Source: Lunularia cruciata (taxonomy: Eukaryota; Streptophyta; Marchantiopsida; Lunulariales; Lunulariaceae). Taken from it: 64,000 nucleotides of DNA. The DNA lies in contig OX419757.1 in NCBI GenBank assembly GCA_948567375.1, positions 32,488,001-32,552,000 of the forward strand. The letters are read 5' to 3'. The number at the start of each line of letters is the position of its first letter. The first letter of the stretch is position 1. A program made the position numbers and the translations under genes. The notes beneath the pieces were generated by a model, which was not told the DNA's origin, ran no database searches, and saw only the letters and a list, made by a program, of their open reading frames with translations. Positions 1 through 12,619 of this stretch are shown one piece after another.

Positions 1-3000
1 TTTGACTTTGAAGGTACTTCAAAACTTATAAAACATGTGAAGAAGGAATTTGTTTCTCGTAAACCAAAGAAAGAGAACATATTAAAGATTATGATATTCT
101 TGGAAAGCTTAAAGGCAATTTTTTCATGTAATTCTTGACTAGAAAGTGGATAGAATTAGGAGTAAAGTAACAAGAAACAAAATTGAAACCAAGAGTGAAC
201 TAGCATGATGTGGACCAAGAGCTTGAAAAAATATAAAGTTCAAAGTAAGAGAGGATATTAATTATGGAACCAAAGGGAGAAACAACATATCTAATTATGT
301 AAAATAATCTTATAAAGAATGGATTTTTATCATGCATGGAAATTGATAAAGATTCAGCATAATTACATAACATATAATCTATCATACAAATAATAAATTA
401 TAGTGATACAGATAATAAGAATGAAGTCCAAAAGAACTAATTTAAATTGCAATAATAGCTTACAATCTAGCATAGTAGACTATTGTAGTAAATATCATTA
501 ATGGAAGACTTGGTGAATTGAAAATTAAGTATAATTGTATCATCTACCATAAAGAATATATTGCTCAAATTGCATAATTTAGATTTATAGATGGATTTTT
601 ATGATATTAAAATCATTACAACACCTGGTTCATTAGAATCCAAGTACAATTACTTGATGGAATTTAAGAATACATACTTATAAGTATTTGTATTTCTACC
701 ACTAATAAAAGACTCCATCGATTGGATTCCAAGTACAAAAATTATATATCATACATGTCAAAAGATAGACTATAAAAACACAATGCTAGTTTGTAAGCTA
801 TTATTGCAAACTATCCATGAGCTCTTATCAATGATCTTATTATCTTACAACAGATTTACTTGCAAAATCACTTGATTTTAAAATAATAGAAAGAGTCTTA
901 AATTTGCAAAAATTCCCAAGTTAACTTTGGTGAAACTTATTTTTCTCTAGAAAAAAATTTGAACTCATTTCTATTTAAATTAAACAAGATCACCTTACAA
1001 CTTTTCATCTTGAGTGTCTTGTTATTATTTCCTAATAAATTTTTTGTTGGATTGTCAACAAATTTGATCAGCATTATAGTAAACTAAATCTTTTACTTGC
1101 TTAACTACATCTATTATTTCCAAATTAATATGATTATTTTTTAGATATGTGGTGTTCAATGTTCAAAATAAAAAACACTATAGTTCAAGGATACAATGAT
1201 TCTTTAAATGTTATAGGAACTAGCTCAAGTCTAAAACCTCTCAAAATGAAGCCAGTTGATAGTATATACTTGATATTTATAGTAACTTTACCAATAAATG
1301 AGAAATTTGACTAATCAAAGCATTCTTATAATTGAAAAGTGAGAATAGGGATTAAATATACTTGAAATTAGTAGAAATTATATTATATTAATTCATAGTT
1401 TAATCTATCAATAAACCTCAAGTACATTTTAATTAATCACATAATATTTGATACAAACCTTATGTATATTCTATCTGATACTAATGACATTGTTTGGAAC
1501 TATTGAAACAAACTAATACATTAAAACCTTCTTATGTAGCTAACAAAATTTGTTAATTTTAGTGTAACATGAATCAATCAAAAAATACTGCAATATTACA
1601 AATGAAAATAAATTATTTGATAATAAAATTCAAATTTTTTTGATTTATTTATTAAGATGTGCAGAAATTTATGTATAATAGATAAAACAAACAAAAATAA
1701 AGGATATTCCTTTATTTACTATAACATTAATTAACCTTCATATTGAGCTCAATACTTCAAATCTTTTGATATGTGTCCATCAAACCTCATATTATTAGTA
1801 TATTCATCATCAAAACAATTGAGAACCAATCAATTAAGGAGGTTCAAGGATTAAGGAGTTTATCATTTAAAGCTTTAAGATATTTTAGTGTAACATATTA
1901 TAGAAATCCTTTAATTCATAAATAAATATAAAAAAAATTATAAATACAAAGGTTACTCCAATTTTATTATTTTTGAGGAATAAAATTTATAGTCTTGTGA
2001 AGAATTAAATTGAAATGGTGATGTGAGGTACTTTTGTTCAAAGTTGTATTTTTTGTTGTTTTCTCTATTTTCCACAAGGACACAATAAAATAATTGCTTG
2101 TTCAAGGAAGAAAATCACCTAGTTGAGTTGTCTTTGGAGTTGTGTATGTACATACAAGAGTATAAAGGGAACAAATGTAAAGCCAAATACACTCCGAGGG
2201 AAGAATGCCAAAGATGTCAAGTTCAAATAATGATTGGATCAAAGAAGTCAAGTACAAAGGTCCTTTGGACCTAAAGATAATGTACCAATTTGAATGCATT
2301 ACAACTAAGATAAAGAAGATACATCTACAGGGGTATACTTTTGAAGTGCAACTCCATAGAGCTCACTTCTTTGATATTGAACCTTTAAGTTTGTAGCTAT
2401 GGTAGATAGAGATTGGCAAGTATCACTTGGAGTCTCTTAGTTAGAGAGTGTGTGGCTTGATTATGTAATCAAAGCATATTAATGGTAGTTTATGCAAGTG
2501 AGGTTTGCATTTTTTATTCAAGTTGAGTGTGTGAATTGAATTGATGATTGTGGTACTTTAGAGTTCATGTATGACATTTATATGAGTTGTGATTCTAAAG
2601 TGCATGATGTTGACCGCAATCTATATTGTGTAGCAATGCATAGCAAATTAGAACAATAAGAGTGGATAAAGATAGTAAGATTTAGTAATATAAAGTGCAT
2701 CATATATTAACTTTGTCCGCAAAGTCCCTCAACACACCTTAAATTTGCACCAAGGAGTGAATATTCTACACATGTGGAGTGGCTATTCCACAAGTAGACA
2801 AGTCTCATAAACACTCTAAAATGGGCCTCTCATGAGATCATGGCAAGTTTGCATAATAAACTCATTAGCGCCCAAGTGGACTTTTGATTGGGAGTACCAA
2901 CTTTGGATCCAAGCAATGAATACTTTCTGATCTACCCTTAAATATTATCATATTCCATTAAACATACTCTTCATAGTGTAATACTCCGAGGACAAGAGAA

Positions 3001-3090
3001 GAGAGAAAAAACATATTTCACACTCAATCATCCGATGCTCCAAAGGAGCACCCTCTCTTTATTATATAAACAAAGAGGATCTCCTCCAAG
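1..3090. other. AT-rich gene-poor stretch
   Basis: No coding region I can support. The sequence is strongly AT-rich and every frame is broken at short intervals. A 63-codon open frame at 2205-2396 (+) matches no family I recognise and has no visible gene context, so I leave it unassigned. A TATA-like string near 3060-3075, just after a small CTCC/GGAG hairpin, could be a decayed LTR promoter, but I see no paired LTR. Confidence 0.6.
446..808. repeat. Fold-back repeat, about 28-bp inverted arms
   Basis: The sequence at 446-474 recurs as its reverse complement at 781-808 with only a few mismatches, enclosing about 305 bp. This resembles a decayed fold-back MITE or the ends of a small non-autonomous DNA transposon. 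I see no target-site duplication and no coding capacity inside. Confidence 0.5.
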
Positions 3091-3091
3091 G

Positions 3092-3180
3092 AAGCTCCAC
3101 CATAGGATTAGGCACACAGATAGGTGACATGTCAGCAAGCTCCACCCTTGGATTACTTACTTGGACGGGTGACATGTTGG
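3092..3180. repeat. 45-bp tandem duplication
   Basis: The string AAGCTCCACC occurs at 3092 and 3137, and GGTGACATGT at 3123 and 3168, giving a period of 45 bp over two imperfect units. It lies just downstream of a TATA-like string, a position where LTR U3/R regions often carry small direct repeats. Function unknown. Confidence 0.55.
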
Positions 3181-3420
3181 TCTTGGTCCTATCTGGTTGG
3201 TCAAACAAGCTTTGACCGGAGGGAATCTTTTATGGAATCTTCATGTAGGAATCTCATAATCACATAGGTGAGGTACCATTGGAAAGCTCTTGACAAGAAA
3301 AATCAGAAGGGAGGGAAGGCCAATATTTCCTCTATTCAGTAGGGAGGTGAGTGGAATTTGCATATTTTTTAGGCATAATTCATTCATTTAGGCCTCCAAA
3401 ATTGCCTTCAAAGATTTTAA

Positions 3421-3725
3421 GTATATTTTGGTTCATACTATATTAGTAGAAGTCCCCTTTTGGTGATACCTCTTTCTGATCTGTTTAGTCCATGATTTGT
3501 AACATCCTTCCAGATGTTACCAAACCAATTATCATCTTTAAATCATATATCTAGCTATCGGTTCTCAGGTTTTCAAGTCTATTTTGGTTTCCGCCATATT
3601 AGTAGAAGTACTCTTTTGGTGATACTTCTATCTAATCTATTTTGACCATCATGTATAACATAATTTCAGATGTTACCAAACCAAAGGTCACACCTAGATC
3701 ATATGGCTAGCTCTTGGTATTACAC
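3421..3725. repeat. 156-bp tandem duplication
   Basis: Two adjacent copies starting at 3421 and 3577 share blocks such as ATATTAGTAGAAGT, CTTTTGGTGATAC and CAGATGTTACCAAACCAA in the same order. Divergence of perhaps 20-25% suggests an old duplication. No open frame crosses it. Confidence 0.65.
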
Positions 3726-5730
3726 ATAGTCAAAATTTTGATGCAAATTCAATTCTCTTATTTCACCTTACATGGCATCAATTTGTTTAGCGTTTGGGAA
3801 ATGTCATTGTTACTTTGTGTGCAATGTTATTGTAAGAAGTATATTGTATCTTTACAACACAAGATTTGATGATAAAAGATAAAAAAAAGCAAAACTAGTA
3901 TGTATATGTAATAGAGAGAGAATTAAATTTCACTTTTTTTATCAAATGTGATATTACATGCTAAAATTTGAGAAATAAGTGAAAAATAATAATAAAATAA
4001 TCATGGTAGTTGTATAATATGGAATAAAAGTATGAAAATTTTGTTTGTTTTTATTTGTAATTGTAGTTTTTAGTTCTTTAGGGGTTTTTTCAATATTTAA
4101 CAAAGTGCTATTAGATTTTGGACTTAACTTTTTAAATTTTGTTCCTTTCATTCTATAGTAGTAGTGGTTTTCTATTTTTTTCAACTCTACAAATTTAATT
4201 AGGATATATTTTTATTTTTTGTTCCTATATTCTAAATTTATGTATATATAAGTTTTGAAAGAACTTACCTATTGATTTCACTATAGTTTCTAAATCTTAG
4301 GAGTTTATATTTATTGAAGACATAGTTTCAACCCTCAAAAGCAAGAGAGCATTAATAAGATAAAATGGTCTTGTACTAACATTTATTTTCTCAAAAACAT
4401 TATTTGTATATTTTAGCTCCTTTTGGATTATAGAATCTACTTTTTCCTAGAGCATTTCAATCCATAATTCTTAATGTTACTTTCTTGTTAAATGTTGAAG
4501 ATAACAAGGGAAGATATAGTAAATAAAATCATACTTCAAGTACAAGTTCTATTGGGAGCTATGAGAGGATTGTTCATAACCATAAATTCTATTTTCAGGA
4601 AATATCCATTATTGTATGAATTTTAAGTTAATATAAAGTATAGGTTGTATTTGTAATTGCATAAAATCTATCCCAATTAGGTAGAAAACCAATATTTCAA
4701 TTACCAATAGTTGCAACTACTAAATTTATCAACTTATATATGTATTCATTTTTTTCATTTTTTCCCTTTCATAATAAGAAGTTTTTGATGGATGGAATCA
4801 AGGAGCCAAAAGTCAAATACAAGGAGAATGCAACTTGGTAAAAATAGTGTAAGTTGTGGGAGTTTTGGGTAAATTCAACATGCATATTGCTTAACTTTGC
4901 AAATTGAAAGCTAATTTGTATGAAATTTGAACTAAAACTGACAAGAACTCACATTCTAACTAGGTATAACATATTGAGATCACTCTTCCAAATAGCTTTT
5001 ATTGACTTCTTCATTTTATTTGTGTGATATAAACAATACTTGATGTGTGTCATATTGTAGTTGATTCTATGGAAACGAATAAGCCATAGTCTTTTGTGAA
5101 AATCCTCTATTTTGGGCTAGTAGATCATCCTCTCATATTCTCTACTCTTTGCTATTCAGACAAATAATTTGCAATCTCTATAAGATTTGCTTGCAAAAAA
5201 TATTCTGACTATTCCCAACTTCTTACAATCTACAAAATTACTCTCTCACTATCCTCTTGGTCCCATAATCCTTATCCACCTTTTTCTCTCTTAATTTTTC
5301 ACATGTTTTCTTTTACATAAAAAAACTCACCATTTACAAGAGGATGAATACAAATGAGTGTACAAACACTAAATTGCCTCTTGTTGGCAAAGTAATGATA
5401 GTATCCTTCTACACTTGAGAATGCAATCCTTTGTCCTTGACCTTGATAAGTATATTCTACTTCATTTTCCCAAAAATTCAAATTTAGCAATACTTAGCAA
5501 ATCTTGAGAATTTAAAATTATCTGATTTTGTGATGCAAAGTCCCACAATAATAATAATTTGATAGCAACAATCCCTTGCAAAAATTTAAAAATTGATAAA
5601 TTGAATCAAGAAGATTAAAACACATACAACATCCATTGAGTGCAAAATTTTAAGCTACCCTTTGAAAATGAAAGACAATAATAAATCCTATGAATTTTGA
5701 ATGAAGGACTATGCCACTTGGTGACACACA
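3726..5730. other. AT-rich intergenic stretch
   Basis: No gene, RNA or transposon protein domain recognised. Open frames here are short, composition-driven and lack similarity to any family I know. Confidence 0.6.
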
Positions 5731-5972
5731 TAAAATGAATGCAAACTTCTAAAAAATACATGCTATTTGAAATTTTAGAAGATCAATACTATAAAATTTG
5801 AAACGTGTGAAAACAACATAAATTAAACATAGAATTGTGCTCCTTTCATCCTTTGCCACCCAATAAAACAAACCCCAATGCATCACATCATTGTCACATG
5901 TTCAAATTTGCTAGTTATTGATCTTCTAAAATTTCAAATAGCATGTACTTTTGAGAAGTTTGCATCCATTTA
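5731..5972. repeat. Fold-back (MITE-like) element
   Basis: The left arm starting near 5731 and the right arm ending near 5972 are inverted copies. The best-conserved part (GCAAACTTCT, then ACATGCTATTTGAAATTTTA) is almost identical over about 57 bp, and weaker pairing continues inward to about 85 bp per arm. The whole could fold into one long stem with a loop of roughly 70-80 bp. This is the layout of a small fold-back MITE. No transposase is encoded, and flanking duplications are not clear. Confidence 0.65.
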
Positions 5973-6050
5973 ACAACACCAATCAAACATAGATTCTATG
6001 TTCTCCTTTCATCCTATGCCACCCAATAAAACAAAACCCAATGCATCCAA
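5826..6050. repeat. Direct repeat pair overlapping the fold-back element
   Basis: A segment of about 60 bp at 5826-5886, containing CTCCTTTCATCCT and CCACCCAATAAAACAAA, recurs at 5986-6047 in the same orientation. The first copy lies inside the fold-back loop and the second just outside it, so the two structures interlock. Confidence 0.55.
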
Positions 6051-6389
6051 ACACACAATTTACATGTACCTAGTAAATATTATGCATCCTAGCATGGACA
6101 CAAGTGTATTTCAACTTCGACTCACATTCCATGAATAAATTTTTGCAAATTACAAGAATGAAACTCCAATGTTTATAAATTTTGCAAGCATGGGAGTACA
6201 TAAGGACACAAATTTTTGCTTATGATCTTGGCTACAAAAATCCACTAGGTTGCCAGTTAAAGGTAAGATAGTTTTGCATAATAATACTTTTAGTTTCTTC
6301 TCTACATTGCTCATGCACAATACCTTGTATGAAAATTTTGTCTCTAATTCTTTATCCAATCCTTGACCTCCTCTACATATATATCGGAT

Positions 6390-6491
6390 CATTAGCTAAA
6401 ACTTGTTGTTGTGCAAAATATTAAAAATACTAATTTATCTCATTAGCTAAAACTTGTTGTTATGCAAAATATTAAAAATACTAATTTATCT
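6390..6491. repeat. 51-bp tandem duplication
   Basis: Two nearly identical 51-bp units begin with CATTAGCTAAAACTTGTTGT at 6390 and 6441. Very low divergence compared with neighbouring repeats implies a recent local duplication. Confidence 0.75.
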
Positions 6492-8040
6492 CAACAAGAG
6501 ATAATTTCTGATTGCATCTTGAGTTAAGCTCTTAATTCCCTTAGTAAATGCCATTGGGCATTTGAGTTACACCAAAGCCATTATTGAAGTTGATATTTTC
6601 ATCCATGTGGGCTTGTTTGTAGCACTAGCTTGCTCATTAGAATGTAACTTGAATCCTTGAGCAAATATTAATGGTGGTTAAAATAGTTTCATGCTTCTAT
6701 TTAATTCAAACAGACTCAAGTGAAGAGTTTTTCAAGCATATCATATTATTATCATTGTATCATGACAAATAAGCAAAATCCCCAATGAGCAACTACCATA
6801 ACAACCCACAACTCACTAGTGGAAACATTTAAAAACAATTATCTCTTACAAAGTGGATTATCCTACTCTTATCTTATGGCTTGCCTTTGTTATTGCTAAT
6901 TTGACCAACTTTGCTTTATCACACATACAGTCAAAAGCCATTGAAATAATGACAACTCTCAAATTTTGTATTCTACTCTTAAAAAGGATTTGTTTGATTT
7001 GTCAAACAAAGTTGCTTGTCAATATATCTTTAGCTATTTATCAATTTGCATAGCTTACATATTTTAAGTGCACATTTTGATTTGTTTGTTTATTAAATAT
7101 GAGCTATTTGTGCTAAAATACATTTTTCTATCAATTGTTAGTCTTTGTGCTAAAGTGAAAGGTGCTCTTTCCACTAATTGCATGCACTTGAGGAGTACTT
7201 TTTGAGCAAATATAAAGGAATCTTTCTGTTCTCATCATTGTCAGACCACTCCATTTCCTTCTAGAGAATGGATAAAATTACTATCATTACTCTTTTAGTG
7301 AATCTAACAGTGGATCTTATATTAGTTCTCTAAATATTCAACTCCTTTGCCATGCACACACAATTCTTGTTGTATTCACATCTATCCAAAGCAAGTACAA
7401 CTTAGATCCAAACGGAAATTTGATTTTCCCTTGATGGATTTCTAAAAATTCAATAAATTTTGATAATATATACTATGCCACAAAAATATAGTATATATAT
7501 ATATATATATAACTTGTCTAAATTTTATAGGATAAGGAACTTTGGATTGTTTTAGAACAAACTCTCACCACCTCAGAATAGTTCCATCATGTAGTTTTCA
7601 TCTTCATTCTATTCATCTAGATTTAAATCACCTGCTCACTCATCAAAACTCCAATGCTTGATGTCACTTTCAAACCCTAGTGTAGTCCATGTGATTACAA
7701 TTTTCAATAATTTACAATTTCTTCAATGAGTTCCATGCAAATACTAGTGCATGACATTTTGCTGATGTCATTAAAAATTATGGTTGTTCAAATCTATCCC
7801 TAATCTATTATTCTCAACAACAATTTACAAATTTCACAATAAATCTACTATGGAACAAAATAATTTGTAAATTTCATTATAAATGTGAATTTTCAAAGAT
7901 ATTTCTTATATTGCACACCATCTAAAAGGAGTACAATTGGAATACACCCAATTCCAATGCATATATACCTATACAATAGTTTTGAGGATTCCTTCAACAC
8001 TACCTGTACAAATTAGGAGCTACATATATAAATTTGGAGG
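6492..8040. other. AT-rich intergenic stretch with a TA microsatellite
   Basis: No gene recognised. A run of about ten TA dinucleotides lies at 7492-7511. Remaining open frames are short and unassignable. Confidence 0.6.
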
Positions 8041-8049
8041 ATTTAGCTT

Positions 8050-8490
8050 TAATGGGTTTCATTAATATCTAAAAAATATTTAGAGACAATAAGAGGTTTC
8101 AAATATCATATCTTAAAATTTCTAAGAATATTATACATTAAAATATTTTATGGATACTCATAATCAATATTTGGTTCAAAATTGAATGGTTACATAAAAA
8201 TTTAAGGTTTAAAATTTATGATGGTAAAATTGAGATAAATTTATTTTAATGTTATGGAATTTGACTCTATGGATCACCCATAGCACATAAAAAGCTTCGT
8301 GTCATATTTTAGATGATCTACAAAGATATATACAACTATAGATTTTTCTCCATAAAATTTGAGTGTACTCTTGTACACTACTCATAAAATTTGCATGGTC
8401 TACTCATTCACTATTTTATGGATACTTATGGAGGTTGTGAAAGCCAAAATCAAAAGCTGTAAATTCCTTAGTATGTAAAAGTTGTGTGGG
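8050..8490. repeat. Dispersed repeat, CpG-decayed copy
   Basis: This block aligns collinearly with 26040-26400 in the same orientation. Shared landmarks in order are a CATGAATACCCATAGTCAA-like string, GGTTCAAAA..GAATGGT, GGATTTGACT..GGAT.A.CCATAG, and near the end GGA..C.TA/GCGGAGG.TGTGAAAGCC. The copy here has lost most CpG and CHG sites to TG/CA, while the other copy keeps many. That fits long-term cytosine methylation and deamination. No protein is encoded. The family is unknown to me. Confidence 0.6.
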
Positions 8491-8670
8491 TTGAAAAGGA
8501 GTACAATAGGTTTTACGAGTAAAATTCCAGAACCATAGAAAAGTATATAGATAATTTAAAACATATTGGGTTGATTTTTATGGGTTACAAGATTACATAT
8601 AAATATTTTTTTTGTAAATTTAAAACTTTAATTCACTCAAAAGTTTGGCAAAGTATAAATATAGATGATG

Positions 8671-8772
8671 TTTTGTATAAACATGGATGATCACTAGAAC
8701 AAGTGACTCACACAATGCCATAGATCATCCTCTATTGCTTGTTCCTATGATTATCTATGTTTATACAAGTGA
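8671..8772. repeat. Short inverted repeat
   Basis: The arm at 8671-8706 (TTGTATAAACAT then GATGATCACTAGAACAAG) is an inverted copy of 8738-8772 with several mismatches; the loop is about 30 bp. A further fragment, TGTATAAATGTAGATGATCA, lies at 8824-8843, so the motif is repeated locally. Confidence 0.5.
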
Positions 8773-9149
8773 CCCTTGCGATATTATTAATTTTACCACA
8801 TGCAAGTAAGTAGACAATATTTTGTATAAATGTAGATGATCACGTGAAATTTCTATATATTTTCCCATTGCCTTTTCCATTGCTCATAATCCATATATTC
8901 CATATGCACATTTCTCTACTTACTTCTTAAAAATCAAACTAAATGGATGCCAATTGGACGTGTGAAGCTTCTCTTCCACTAAATTTGTTGATAGTCCAAA
9001 GCATGGTAGTATGCTAATTCACCCTTCTTTCATACAAATTCTTGTTGATCTCAATAGCACTTTGTGTGTAGGCAAAGCTTTCATCACATGCACATGTGTG
9101 TCATGAAGGCTTTGCACTCATGACCAATCCAATTCAAGTCAAGAGTGTG

Positions 9150-10350
9150 GAACTTTGTTAACAATCAAAAAGGTTCAAATGTGTTGTGCACAAGGTCAAG
9201 ACCACAAAATTTTACCTTGGTAGTTTGTTCAAAAAGAAAGGCAGAAAGAAAGTAAGATGCAAGTATGAGATTGTACTCAAGTCTTTGGATGGTGGATATT
9301 GGAATATGGAATAGGTAGATGACAAGTCAACCCATACAAATCATCCCCAATGCATTGAATATTCTCTCTCAATTATTCCTTTTACAAGGTATGAAAGACA
9401 ATTGATAGATGTTGTTGATTGCCATAATGGATTCAAATGGTGTTTGCCCCATGGTTATTGCCAATCCATTTTTTTGGAACAAATGCGATTGTGACTAAAA
9501 AGGATATTCAAAACATTGATTTGAAGAAGAAAAAGGAGATGACGTGTGGTCTGACCATTATGGAAGAATAAGTGAGTAATTTCTACCACCTACAAGACTA
9601 ACAAGAAAAAATATGTCACCACTTCTTCTTTCATCTAGACCTCTTTGTGGATTTCACCAAAATGTATGATGTACTATTAATCATTGATTCCACCTACAAG
9701 ACTAATTTGTGTTACATGCATTGATGCATGTTATGAGTGGAATTGTAACCAATCAAATATTCTCATCATTATTGCGTTCATGAAGAGCAAAACAATGATA
9801 GATTACTATTGAGCCATTGGGAAAGTCAACATGATGCTTCTATGTATGCCCAAGGTATGCGTTGTCATTTGCAAGCGTGCATTCATCAAGCTATACACAA
9901 AGTATGGCTGGAGACAAAGATCATCCTCTATTGCTAGCATATTGCAAATAATATTCGCACTAATTGCAAAAAGAATTTTGCATCAAATGATGACTAGAAT
10001 ACATTAATTATAGAATGACATTCAAAAGTTGTAGATGTGTCAATAAAAATGGAATTTTGGGCATCATAGGAGGAATTGAAGGCAACAACATAAAAATTGA
10101 GAATTTGGTATATTGAGAATAACAAGATGCAATGGCAAGAGTATTTTGTGTCACCGTAGATCAATAAGCACATGCATATTGACCACATGGTTATATCACA
10201 TGTAGAAGGAGCACATCATGCACACATCAAGGCTTGGATAAAAAATGCAAGTGGTACATTACTTGATACCAATCAATGCATTAACCTTATGGTAAAAAAT
10301 TGTCACTCGGAGATCATCTTGGAGATAGAGAAACAAAAATAGATTTAGGC
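9150..10350 (+). pseudogene. MULE / FAR1-type transposase remnant
   Basis: Read across three plus-strand frames, this block shows the order of a FAR1-like Mutator (MULE) transposase. A basic stretch near 9235-9330 ends in a conserved-looking C..H.NHP-like zinc motif (THTNHPQC). Next come a DSTYKTN-like start of the DDE domain near 9680-9710 and a central MPKVCVVICKRAFIKL segment near 9845-9895. Last is the characteristic SHVEGAHHAHIKAWI motif near 10195-10240, equivalent to the family's T.RVEs.H..LK. Many stops and frameshifts separate the pieces, so it cannot be expressed as a whole. I do not see terminal inverted repeats. The domain call is from recalled family patterns. Confidence 0.6.
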
Positions 10351-11050
10351 TCTAACTCTAAGCTCTTACCTCCTTTTAGGTTCCAACTTTCAATAGCTTG
10401 ATCTTAGAGTTTCTCAATATTCACGGAAGCTTGTGAAGAAATAATACTACTCCACAATTAAGTGAGGAGAACTGACACCATGTACAATCCTTCATGGGGG
10501 AATGTATTGCATCCTATACATCCACTACATCAAGTAGTGCTCAAAAGAAAAATGTATCTTATTGCTCGGATTTTTTCTTTATTGTTGGTATTTGCAAGAT
10601 TTTGACTTTGACATTGATTTGGATGAGGATGTCTATGGAATCCTTGAGCAAATTAACATCAAACAACCACAAAGGTCTCATCAACAAGCAACTAAATGCT
10701 CCTTATTTGCATTTGAGTATGTTTAAAAGAAATTAGTGGATGCATCATGGGCTTTGTCATCACAAATTTTCTCATGGACAGCTTTGTTGCAATTATCAAT
10801 GCCGTGGAGGAGGAAAATAACACGCGATCATGGTGGAAAAGAAGGCAATAATTGTCAAAGTTGTATTGCATTGCAATCAACCTCTTGCAATGTAGCTTGA
10901 ACACCTATGCACTTCAAGCGGCCTCTAGAGAAAGGGTAGAACGTAGGAGCATATAGTAAGACTACATTATTTTTGTTCTTCGGTCAGCTACTTACAAGCT
11001 TGTGAAAGAATTAATGGCATCAAGAGGTTTCTTATTCCCATGATCATCTA
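10351..11050. other. Stretch downstream of the MULE remnant
   Basis: Probably the 3' part of the same decayed element. Short open frames at 10494-10736 (+) and 10692-10904 (-) match nothing I can name. No RNA gene or intact coding region seen. Confidence 0.45.
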
Positions 11051-11222
11051 TATTAATACAAAACATCATCCTACGTTTACACTTTGTATAAGACAACTCT
11101 ATTGTTTATATATTCTTCTCTAGAGGAATAATAAAATATTAATACAAAACATCATCCTACGTTTATACTTTGTATAAGACTACTCTATTGTTTATCTATT
11201 CTTCTCTAGAGGAATAATAAAA
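11051..11222. repeat. 86-bp tandem duplication
   Basis: Two units starting at 11051 and 11137 (TATTAATACAAAACATCATC) are almost identical over 86 bp. Such low divergence in a decayed neighbourhood points to a recent duplication. Confidence 0.75.
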
Positions 11223-11520
11223 TATTGTATGGATGGCACTAAATTGAGAGGTTTCAGTTTTTACTCTATGGATATCTGTATCCACAAGGAAATTTATGGA
11301 TAAAATACTGGAATCCATATACCTTTTTCGGTTGACTGACGAGATAATTTACGGGGTTACGGACATTACGGACGTTTTATGAAAGTATTATTAATTAAAG
11401 CACTTTCTTATCTACGTGTGTTATTGAAATCTCTTCTTCCCTTGAAAGACATTGAATTTGTCTTAAGATCATTTAATAGTTCTCGGATTCCTATCTTGAT
11501 TCAAGTCCTTTAAGAGTATT

Positions 11521-11760
11521 AAATAATTTTAAGAATTGAATGCTCCGGAGGCATTCTTCACCCATACATCTGTTTTACAGATATTCTATCATTATGTATC
11601 ATATGGGTATCAGATAGTTTAGTTCTACCGTATGGTGTCAAATAATTTTAAGAACTAAACGCTTGGGAGGCATTCATGACGCATACAACTTTTTTACAAG
11701 TATAATACAGGATGGGTATCAGCTAATTTAAGAACTGAACGCTCCAAAGACATTTGGGCG
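11521..11760. repeat. Degenerate three-fold repeat
   Basis: The motif TTTAAGAA(T/C)TGAA(T/C)GCTCC followed by GGAGGCATTC or a variant occurs near 11528, 11649 and 11729. It is associated with GGGTATCAG strings near 11606 and 11714. Spacings of about 120 and 80 bp are uneven, so this is a decayed array, not a clean satellite. Confidence 0.5.
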
Positions 11761-12619
11761 TTTCGGAAATAAATTTGACGGGAATTGAACATCCCCATGA
11801 AGATCTCATAGATGTATGAATCTCCTCAGGCAAAAGAGATATATTTGTGAGACGTCTCGTAACAATTTAGAATTGAGTTGGAATTTTTCGGTGTCACTTT
11901 TCCGGGTTGTTTTTTCAATAATAATGGACCACCCGTAACTTGCAAAGGTTTACAAGTCACGTTTTTCAGGACCCAGAACATTTCAGGAAGCGACTGGAGT
12001 TTTTGCCGGAATATTGATGGATTTGCCCCCTCCCACACCCCATGACACTTTGTAGAGTCTTCCGTAACGTTATGTACGGCAGCTAAAACGCGCTATTTGG
12101 AACCCCCTATTCATCACCCGTATACTTTTTCCAGGTAATCTTACAGGGTAACCTACGTCGTCACCCGTAGAAATACCCCCCTTTTCTCCCATAATCTGGA
12201 ACCTCATTTTTCATAGATTACCCATAAACTTTTTTACGGATTTCAAAGGGTACTCGAAAACCCGTAACTAAAACCCTCTAGCTAGTGTACCGAAAGCGAA
12301 GAGAAAACGGAACTTGGCCATCACCCAACAACCACCGAGGAACTCGCATTTTCCGTACACCCGCCGGTCGGACGGATTGACTCGGCCTCTCCGCATGCCA
12401 GCAACACTGACGGGACTGGCGAAATGCAGGGTAGGCCTTCCCTCCTTCGCTCTAGGATGGAGGTTGAAAGACCCGTGGGAATGTGTAAACCTCCACGAGC
12501 CACAAGACAAAACGTGTGCGCTTTTGCTGAGTGTGCGTTCAATCTCGAGAGCTTCGTATGTATGGCCGTAATCGATTTTCAAGTTATAGAGGAAATCAAA
12601 TTGAAAAACTTTCTCAGCC
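11761..12619 (+). promoter_or_regulatory. Upstream region of the INO80C/Ies6 gene
   Basis: GC content rises clearly from about 12.05 kb, with many CpG sites and repeated CCCGTA and TTACGG strings. AAAACCCTCT near 12270 resembles the plant telo-box (AAACCCTA) common in promoters of housekeeping and chromatin genes, with the last bases differing. The region contains the 5' UTR, whose start cannot be placed from sequence. A 120-codon minus-strand frame (12268-12630) lies here, but it overlaps the promoter and looks like chance. Confidence 0.4.

Noticed and set aside
2205-2396. 63-codon plus-strand frame as a small gene
   Set aside because: Reads like protein in part but has no family match, splice partner or promoter I can point to.
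6390-6491. CRISPR-like direct repeats
   Set aside because: Two contiguous units without spacers in a plant nuclear region; simple tandem duplication explains them.
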